In this document: piece by piece, positions 5,822 through 10,120 of the stretch
How the letters are laid out: each line of letters begins with the position of its first letter
Numbering within the stretch: the first letter of the stretch is position 1
From: Chitinophagaceae bacterium
Lineage (GTDB): Bacteria > Bacteroidota > Bacteroidia > Chitinophagales > Chitinophagaceae
NCBI GenBank assembly: GCA_025455245.1
Contig: JALOMX010000162.1
Location: 1-10,120, forward strand
Direction of reading: 5' to 3'
DNA: 10,120 nucleotides
The notes under the pieces: generated by a model
What the model saw: only the letters and a program-made list of their open reading frames with translations
What the model was told of the DNA's origin: nothing
The model's database searches: none
Program-made: the position numbers and the translations under genes

Positions 5822-7160
5822 TGAACCACTTCGCATATACTTCCACCTTTTCGGCTAAGTAATATGGAAGGTTCAGCAGCTTTATCTTTTTGCCCGAGGG
5901 GGTATTTGCCTCATTCAGCATTATTTTTCCTGAATACAACCTGATGGCCCATTGATGTGGTACCATATCCATAAACATTAATAATGACCGAAGCGTTCCT
6001 GTTTCACCTGATTTTACTTCTACAGGAATAAGGTGGCCTTCCACAGGAATAACAAAATCCACTTCTGCCATAGAGTGTTTTTCTTCACGGGTCCACCAAA
6101 TCAATTTGTGGTCAATTTCAAAAGAACTTGCCAGAATTTCCTGCCCAACCATATGTTCTATTACCCTGCCACCATGAATGTTGTTCAGGTCTTTTAATAC
6201 CAAAAGCTGAGGCTGTAACCCACTGTAAAAATTCATTAGCCCGGTATCCAGCATTTGAAGCCTTGGTGATTTTCGCATATTGGGCATCAGTGGAAAATCG
6301 GTTTGGGTGGTTGGATAAAGCAAATGCAGCAGCAATGCTTTTTCTAATGTGCGTAGCGCCTCTCCCATATCACGGCTGCGGTAGTTTGTATTGCCAAACC
6401 CCTCGAACTTAATGCGTTGACCGGCCTCTCTTGGCAGGCTATCAATGGCGTGGCGCAAGGTTTGCACCATCGTTGTGTTTCGGGCATATTTATCCACATC
6501 GTTTTTATAGCTTTCCTGTAAACTTCTATAAATGGTTCCCAACGCCTGCACATCCCTGTGCATGGCATATTCTCCAATTATTTCGGGCATGCCGCCGAGC
6601 ATGGTAAACCTGTGGAAGTGGTCAAGTAATGCGGTATGGGCATAATCAGGAACCGGAAGCCGATGGAAAAATTCCTGCGGTCCGGTCTCGCCTATAGCGC
6701 CAAGGTACTCATCGAAACTTAAAGGCCTCAGGACAGCATACTCTACCCTGCCCACCGGAATACGCAGGTTTTCGTGCAATAGGGTTTCCAGCAAACTTCC
6801 GGCGGCAATCACATGCAGCCATGGCAGTTCTTCAAAAAAATACCTCAACTGATTTATTGCCTCGGGTACCGCCTGTATTTCATCGATAAACAACAGCGTA
6901 TCCTGTTCGGATATCCGCTTTTTATGAAAGAGGAAAATAGCTTCTGTCAAGGCATGGATATCTGAAATCTCCTGAAAAAGACCGGCATCATCCTTTTTTT
7001 CGAGGTTCAACTCGATATACTGTTTGTACCTGCTGCCAAATTGCCGAACAATGGTGGTTTTTCCAACCTGCCTTGCACCCCTCAATACAAGCGGTTTTCT
7101 ATTTTCCTTTCTTTTCCAACCCTCCAGCCATGTTTCAATATTTCTCCTGTAATCATTCAT
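5805..7160 (-). CDS. AAA_14 / DUF4143 ATP-binding protein
   Basis: This 451-aa protein belongs to the large AAA_14-DUF4143 class of STAND-like P-loop ATPases, abundant but mostly of unknown cellular role. Walker A is GARQVGKTT (28-36) and Walker B is LLFIDEIQ (89-96). GSLLE (121-125) and VGRVEYAVLRPLSFDEYL (136-153) are the typical sensor and linker signatures. The C-terminal DUF4143 part carries a PD-(D/E)XK-like pattern: Glu341, AEVDF (365-369) and VEVKSG (380-385), suggesting a nuclease-like fold whose activity is unproven. The start ATG at 7160 is supported by the immediate N-terminal match to the family. Upstream on the minus strand lie a palindrome and a four-copy repeat array, unusual for a housekeeping gene. 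Its end overlaps the 3' end of the broken glycosylase gene. It looks complete. Confidence 0.93.
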   Translation of the reverse strand: MNDYRRNIETWLEGWKRKENRKPLVLRGARQVGKTTIVRQFGSRYKQYIELNLEKKDDAGLFQEISDIHALTEAIFLFHKKRISEQDTLLFIDEIQAVPEAINQLRYFFEELPWLHVIAAGSLLETLLHENLRIPVGRVEYAVLRPLSFDEYLGAIGETGPQEFFHRLPVPDYAHTALLDHFHRFTMLGGMPEIIGEYAMHRDVQALGTIYRSLQESYKNDVDKYARNTTMVQTLRHAIDSLPREAGQRIKFEGFGNTNYRSRDMGEALRTLEKALLLHLLYPTTQTDFPLMPNMRKSPRLQMLDTGLMNFYSGLQPQLLVLKDLNNIHGGRVIEHMVGQEILASSFEIDHKLIWWTREEKHSMAEVDFVIPVEGHLIPVEVKSGETGTLRSLLMFMDMVPHQWAIRLYSGKIMLNEANTPSGKKIKLLNLPYYLAEKVEVYAKWFITEHP

Positions 7161-7169
7161 TTATTTGAA

Positions 7170-7181
7170 AATCAATTGATT
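7170..7181. promoter_or_regulatory. Perfect 12-bp palindrome next to the ATPase start
   Basis: AATCAATTGATT is its own reverse complement and ends 9 bp before the ATPase start codon. It could be an operator or simply AT-rich chance; it is listed because it adjoins the larger repeat array. Confidence 0.5.
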
Positions 7182-7187
7182 ATTAAT

Positions 7188-7205
7188 TTACTTTGCATAA
7201 AGTAA
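7188..7205. repeat. Inverted repeat TTACTTT-GCAT-AAAGTAA
   Basis: Seven-base perfect arms flank a 4-base centre. The right arm is the start of the first AAAGTAAGGG direct repeat, so one repeat unit is also present here in inverse orientation. The arrangement suggests a dimeric binding site at the end of the array nearest the ATPase. Confidence 0.65.
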
Positions 7206-7306
7206 GGGTATTAACTACAAGATTTTGTAACAAAGTAAGGGCAATTTTTTCAAAAATCTGTAACAAAGTAAGGGCTAATTCATTTGAATTTGTCATAAAG
7301 TAAGGG
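7196..7306. repeat. Four-copy phased direct-repeat array (AAAGTAAGGG)
   Basis: AAAGTAAGGG occurs at 7199-7208, 7232-7241, 7265-7274 and 7297-7306, so start-to-start spacing is 33, 33 and 32 bp, close to three helical turns. The two inner copies share a longer 17-bp unit, TGTAACAAAGTAAGGGC. The two outer copies share a different 14-bp unit, CATAAAGTAAGGGT. The spacers are AT-rich and differ in sequence. The pattern resembles iterons or a multi-site operator more than CRISPR. It lies 39-146 bp upstream of the ATPase start codon on the minus strand. Confidence 0.85.
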
Positions 7307-7455
7307 TTGTTTACCCCTTTTTACAACCCCAAAGCGTTTTTTTATTCCCTCTAAATGAACATAATTGCCGGCCATTTTTCGAAGTAGTCCATTTTCATCA
7401 CCTTTATTATCCTGTCACTCAACCATTCCAATCCTCAACCTGTTAAAGAAATGCT

Positions 7456-8040
7456 ATGACCATCACGCAAACTTTAAAAAAAACGTTTTACCCTGTGTTA
7501 TTAATGGCGGGTAAATGGCTGAAATACAATGGGAAACACGCAATCAATAAAAAAAACAACGCCCCGAGCATTCCGATATATACCCTGAATGCTTATACCA
7601 ATCAGGGAGAACTTGTCAGCTTTCATGACTTTAAAGGACAGTACATTCTATTGACCAATACCGCAAGCGATTGCGGGTACACTGCCCAATATGCCGAATT
7701 GCAGCAACTGCAGGAACGATTCAAAGGGCGCCTTACCGTGCTTGCTTTTCCTGCCAACGACTTTGGCGGACAGGAACCGGCCAATGATGATGAAATAGCC
7801 CAATTCTGTGGCAGCAATTTTGGGGTTACATTTCCGGTAATGATGAAATCGGATGTAAAAGGGTTGGACAAAAATGAAGTGTATCAATGGTTGACCGACC
7901 CTGCTAAAAACGGTTGGAACAGCAAGGAACCCACCTGGAATTTTTGCAAATACCTGATCAACCCTTCCGGAAACCTGATCGGTTTTTTTGAAAGCGGCAT
8001 CAGCCCTCTGGACGATGATATTGCGGGGCGCATCCATTAA
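7456..8040 (+). CDS. Glutathione peroxidase family protein (probably thioredoxin-dependent)
   Basis: This thiol peroxidase of the GPx family reduces hydrogen peroxide and organic hydroperoxides; bacterial members of this Cys type usually take electrons from thioredoxin. The peroxidatic cysteine is Cys73 in NTASDCGYTAQY, the family's NVASxCGxT site with Cys rather than selenocysteine. The other active-site residues are present: Gln106 in FGGQEP, and Trp161-Asn162 in TWNFCKYL. Cys118 in EIAQFCGSNFGVTFP is placed like the resolving cysteine of 2-Cys GPx enzymes. An N-terminal extension of about 38 residues with a short hydrophobic patch precedes the domain; it lacks a clear cleavage site, so location is uncertain. 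It is probably co-transcribed with the membrane-protein gene 34 bp downstream. The call is firm at family level. Confidence 0.93.
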   Translation: MTITQTLKKTFYPVLLMAGKWLKYNGKHAINKKNNAPSIPIYTLNAYTNQGELVSFHDFKGQYILLTNTASDCGYTAQYAELQQLQERFKGRLTVLAFPANDFGGQEPANDDEIAQFCGSNFGVTFPVMMKSDVKGLDKNEVYQWLTDPAKNGWNSKEPTWNFCKYLINPSGNLIGFFESGISPLDDDIAGRIH

Positions 8041-8074
8041 TGCAGATATTTGCTGTAATTAAATAAACAGCATC

Positions 8075-8602
8075 ATGTTTACCAAAGCCGATGTAGAAGC
8101 TTATTTCAACGGAGAAAAGCAGGAAAGCCTGCTATTCATGATTATTGGCGTGGTGGCAGTTTTGGCGGCAACGTTTTTATTTTTTTACCTGAAACACCAA
8201 TGGGCCAAAGGCGCCGCCATACCTGTATTGCTCATTGGCATCATTCAGTTGGTGGTAGGCTACACGGTTTTTTCGCGAAGCGATGAGCAGCGAAAAGACA
8301 TTGTGTACAAAATGGATATGAATACCGATGCCCTTGCAAAAGAGGAATTGCCGCGCATGGAAAAAGTAATGAAGAATTTTGCTGCTTATCGCTATACGGA
8401 GATCGGCTTGCTGCTTACCGGTGCCGTACTATTTGTTTTTTTCAGAAGCAATCCCGATAAGCAGTTTTGGATGGGTATCGGGGCAGGGCTTGCATTGCAG
8501 GCGGCGCTGATGCTTCTTGCCGATGGCCTTGCCGAAAGGCGCGGACATAAATACTTAGAAGGCATGAAGGGATACCTGCACCAACTCAACCATCCATCAT
8601 AA
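8075..8602 (+). CDS. Hypothetical four-helix inner-membrane protein
   Basis: I do not recognise this 175-aa protein. It has four predicted membrane helices in two pairs, at about 17-38, 47-66, 108-124 and 131-151. A charged region of about 40 residues between the pairs (68-105) is rich in Asp, Glu, Lys and Met and could form a short coiled or amphipathic helix. The N-terminus and the C-terminal tail (ERRGHKYLEGMKGYLHQLNHP) are soluble and basic-leaning. It follows the peroxidase gene by 34 bp and precedes tag by 71 bp on the same strand, so it may be expressed with one or both. Composition and codon use look like the neighbours, which supports a real gene. No function can be assigned. Confidence 0.85.
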   Translation: MFTKADVEAYFNGEKQESLLFMIIGVVAVLAATFLFFYLKHQWAKGAAIPVLLIGIIQLVVGYTVFSRSDEQRKDIVYKMDMNTDALAKEELPRMEKVMKNFAAYRYTEIGLLLTGAVLFVFFRSNPDKQFWMGIGAGLALQAALMLLADGLAERRGHKYLEGMKGYLHQLNHPS

Positions 8603-8673
8603 ACATCACAATTTTTGACGGCCGGTGCATTTTGCATTAGGGAAGGGAGGATATTTGGTCGAAAGTAAAAAAC

Positions 8674-9264
8674 ATGTCGTACTGTGCATACATAGCCAAG
8701 GGTGGCAGTGATGAGGCTTACCTGCTGCATAAACAATACCACGATACCCAATACGGTTTTCCCATTGAAAGCGATGACGAACTCTTTGGCCGCCTGATCC
8801 TTGAAATCAATCAGGCAGGATTAAGCTGGACAACCATCCTGAAAAAACAGGAAAGCTTCCGAAAAGCTTACAGCGGGTTCAGCATCCAAAAAATTGCGGC
8901 TTACAGGGAAAAAGACCGCGAGCGCCTCCTGAACGATGCCGGTATCATTCGCAACCGCTTAAAAGTGGACGCTGCCATTTACAATGCTCAACAGGTTTTG
9001 TTGCTGCAAAAGGAATTCGGCAGTTTTAAGGCTTGGATAGAGGCCCACCACCCGAAGGAAAAGACGGATTGGGTAAAACTGTTCAAAAAGACCTTCCGGT
9101 TTACCGGCGGGGAAATCGTCAACGAATTTTTGATGAGCACCGGGTATTTGCCGGGAGCGCATACGCCTGATTGTCCGATTGCTGCCAAATGCCCCCCACC
9201 CTTACCTTTGCGGCTTCCCAAAGGGAAGGAAAAAACCAAAAGACAGAAAACAGGTGGCATTTAA
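8674..9264 (+). CDS. tag: DNA-3-methyladenine glycosylase I
   Basis: Tag removes 3-methyladenine from alkylated DNA in the first step of base-excision repair. The 196-aa protein matches the HhH-like Tag fold: YHDTQYGFP at 22-30 (E. coli YHDNEWGVP), catalytic-pocket Glu44 in LILEINQAGLSWTTIL, and DAGIIRNRLKVDAAIYNA at 88-105. The structural zinc site is complete: Cys4, His23, His163 and Cys167. The start is fixed by MSYC, which supplies Cys4. After Cys173 comes a tail of about 23 residues rich in Pro and Lys that goes beyond the conserved domain. The DNA coding for that tail seems to double as the tatC promoter. The stop overlaps the proposed tatC start by 11 bp. Confidence 0.95.
   Translation: MSYCAYIAKGGSDEAYLLHKQYHDTQYGFPIESDDELFGRLILEINQAGLSWTTILKKQESFRKAYSGFSIQKIAAYREKDRERLLNDAGIIRNRLKVDAAIYNAQQVLLLQKEFGSFKAWIEAHHPKEKTDWVKLFKKTFRFTGGEIVNEFLMSTGYLPGAHTPDCPIAAKCPPPLPLRLPKGKEKTKRQKTGGI
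9179..9210 (+). promoter_or_regulatory. Candidate tatC promoter inside the tag 3' end
   Basis: TACCTTTG at 9203-9210 is a full match to the Bacteroidetes -7 consensus TAnnTTTG. TTG at 9179-9181 lies 21 bp upstream, the expected place for the -33 element. Transcription would begin near 9217, where a small inverted repeat CTTCCC-AAA-GGGAAG (9214-9228) is found. This favours a tatC start downstream of 9217. Confidence 0.6.
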
Positions 9265-10120
9265 ACTGATAGAACGGCGCAAAAAGCAGACGGAAGACGG
9301 AGCCGAGATGAGCTTTGTAGATCATCTTGAGGAATTGCGATGGCATATCGTAAGGTCACTGCTTTCAGTCATCATCATGGCCATCCTCATTTTTGTTTTC
9401 CTGGATCAGGTGATGGATGTTGTGGTTTTTGGTCCGCTGAACGATGGCTTTGTTACCTACAAATGGCTTTGTGCCTTTGGTGAGCGGATTGGTGCGGGAG
9501 ATGCGCTTTGTTTGCCTGCCCCCGAGGTACAAATGCAAACCACCACATTTGGAGGTCAGTTCATGGGGGCTATTTCCATTGCCTTTGTGGGTGGCTTTGT
9601 AGCAGCGTTTCCTTATATTTTCTGGGAAATATGGCGGTTTATCAAGCCGGCGCTTACGCCCAAAGAACTGAAAAGCAGCCGGGGCGCCATTCTGTTTGTT
9701 TCCTTTTTCTTTTTCCTGGGTGTGTCTTTTGGTTATTTTTTACTGGCCCCATTTACATTTAGTTTTCTCGCCAATTTTAAAATTGGCAGCATGAATGTCA
9801 TTGAAACAAAGCCGGTGCTGAATGATTATATCAGCAACCTGGTGGATATTACCCTTGGTACCGGCCTTGCCTTTCAGTTACCTGTTGTCAGCTATGTACT
9901 TACCCGCATCGGTCTGATCACCCCCAGCTTTTTAAAAGAATACCGCAAGTATGCCGTGGTTGCCCTGCTGGTGCTGGCCGCGGTGATTACCCCAAGTCCT
10001 GACTGGATGAGTCAGCTGATAGTAGTGTTACCATTGCTTGGATTGTATGAACTCAGTATCCTGATCAGCAAGCGCGTGTACAAGCAGGATAAGGAGCGTG
10101 AAGAAGCGGAGTGGGGGTAA
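9254..10120 (+). CDS. tatC: Sec-independent (Tat) translocase subunit TatC
   Basis: TatC is the membrane receptor for twin-arginine signal peptides and the core of the Tat export pathway for folded proteins. From the GTG at 9254 the protein is 288 aa with six expected helices. HLEELRWH (24-31) is the signature before the first helix, and PALTPKE with Glu138 matches the conserved glutamate after the second. The conserved FExP of the fourth helix is FQLP (Gln208). The first periplasmic loop is long, with two cysteines (73 and 86) that could form a disulfide. The start is uncertain: the frame opens with TTG at 9179, but the promoter at 9179-9210 argues against that. GTG 9254 keeps the basic lead-in IERRKKQTEDGAEM, and ATG 9308 would give 270 aa. 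The TAA stop is the last codon of the window. Nickel-iron uptake hydrogenases are typical Tat cargo. Confidence 0.94.
   Translation: MAFKLIERRKKQTEDGAEMSFVDHLEELRWHIVRSLLSVIIMAILIFVFLDQVMDVVVFGPLNDGFVTYKWLCAFGERIGAGDALCLPAPEVQMQTTTFGGQFMGAISIAFVGGFVAAFPYIFWEIWRFIKPALTPKELKSSRGAILFVSFFFFLGVSFGYFLLAPFTFSFLANFKIGSMNVIETKPVLNDYISNLVDITLGTGLAFQLPVVSYVLTRIGLITPSFLKEYRKYAVVALLVLAAVITPSPDWMSQLIVVLPLLGLYELSILISKRVYKQDKEREEAEWG

Larger units (their letters stand above)
7161..7455. promoter_or_regulatory. Structured intergenic region between the divergent ATPase and GPx genes
   Basis: This 295-bp region lies between divergent genes. The ATPase side (7161-7310) is dense in symmetry: palindrome, inverted repeat and phased direct repeats, listed separately. 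The remaining 7311-7455 toward the peroxidase gene shows no repeat and no clear TAnnTTTG box, and I see no gene in it. In the ATPase direction each repeat reads CCCTTACTTT, and two continue as TTACTTTG, one base off the -7 consensus, so the array could also include promoter-like elements. Confidence 0.6.

Noticed and set aside
7196..7306. CRISPR array
   Set aside because: Only four short repeat cores, 10 bp identical in all, with two sequence variants, and AT-rich spacers with dyads. No cas genes in the window. An operator or iteron-like array fits better.
8392..8751. Minus-strand 119-aa open frame over the membrane-protein/tag junction
   Set aside because: Antisense to two well-supported plus-strand genes, with no recognisable domain.
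9179..9253. Upstream TTG start for tatC
   Set aside because: The first 25 residues would be a Pro/Cys-rich stretch unlike TatC and would lie over the proposed promoter. GTG 9254 or ATG 9308 fits the family better.

Overview
The window reads as a chromosomal segment of a Bacteroidetes/Bacteroidota bacterium, probably near the Chitinophagales/Sphingobacteriales. Reasons: several -7 elements of the Bacteroidetes type (TAnnTTTG), almost no strong Shine-Dalgarno sites, a Bacteroidetes-style TatC with a long first periplasmic loop, a SMUG2-like/DUF4918 glycosylase, and intergenic repeat debris of a kind common in this phylum. The taxonomic placement is inferred, not searched.

Left third (1-4304, minus strand): a [NiFe]-hydrogenase maturation operon transcribed right to left as hypA, hypB, hypF, hypC, then a secreted DUF4198-type protein cut by the left edge. 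HypA and HypB insert nickel. HypF makes the carbamoyl group that becomes the CN ligands. HypC carries the Fe(CN)2CO precursor. The DUF4198 protein may handle nickel in the periplasm. hypD, hypE and the hydrogenase itself are not in the window and probably lie beyond the left edge or elsewhere. hypB and hypF overlap by one base, whereas hypA is separated from hypB by 264 bp holding three kinds of short repeat.

Middle (4305-5821, plus strand): a two-gene module of a four-helix membrane protein and an overlapping Xre-type HTH regulator, preceded by three heptamer half-sites laid over a consensus -7 box. It is followed by a SMUG2-like uracil-DNA glycosylase gene broken by an apparent one-base loss in a T run. 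The tail of that gene overlaps the 3' end of the next, convergent gene.

5805-7455: a minus-strand AAA_14/DUF4143 ATPase. Its upstream region is the most structured non-coding DNA here: a 12-bp palindrome next to the start codon, an 18-bp inverted repeat, and four copies of AAAGTAAGGG phased at 33/33/32 bp, with inner and outer copies forming two matched pairs and small dyads in the spacers. This is the best candidate for something undescribed.

Right third (7456-10120, plus strand): a glutathione-peroxidase-family enzyme, an unrecognised four-helix membrane protein, 3-methyladenine DNA glycosylase I (tag), and tatC. A promoter for tatC appears to lie inside the 3' end of tag. These are ordinary stress, repair and export functions. 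No rRNA, tRNA, CRISPR array, transposase or integrase was seen.
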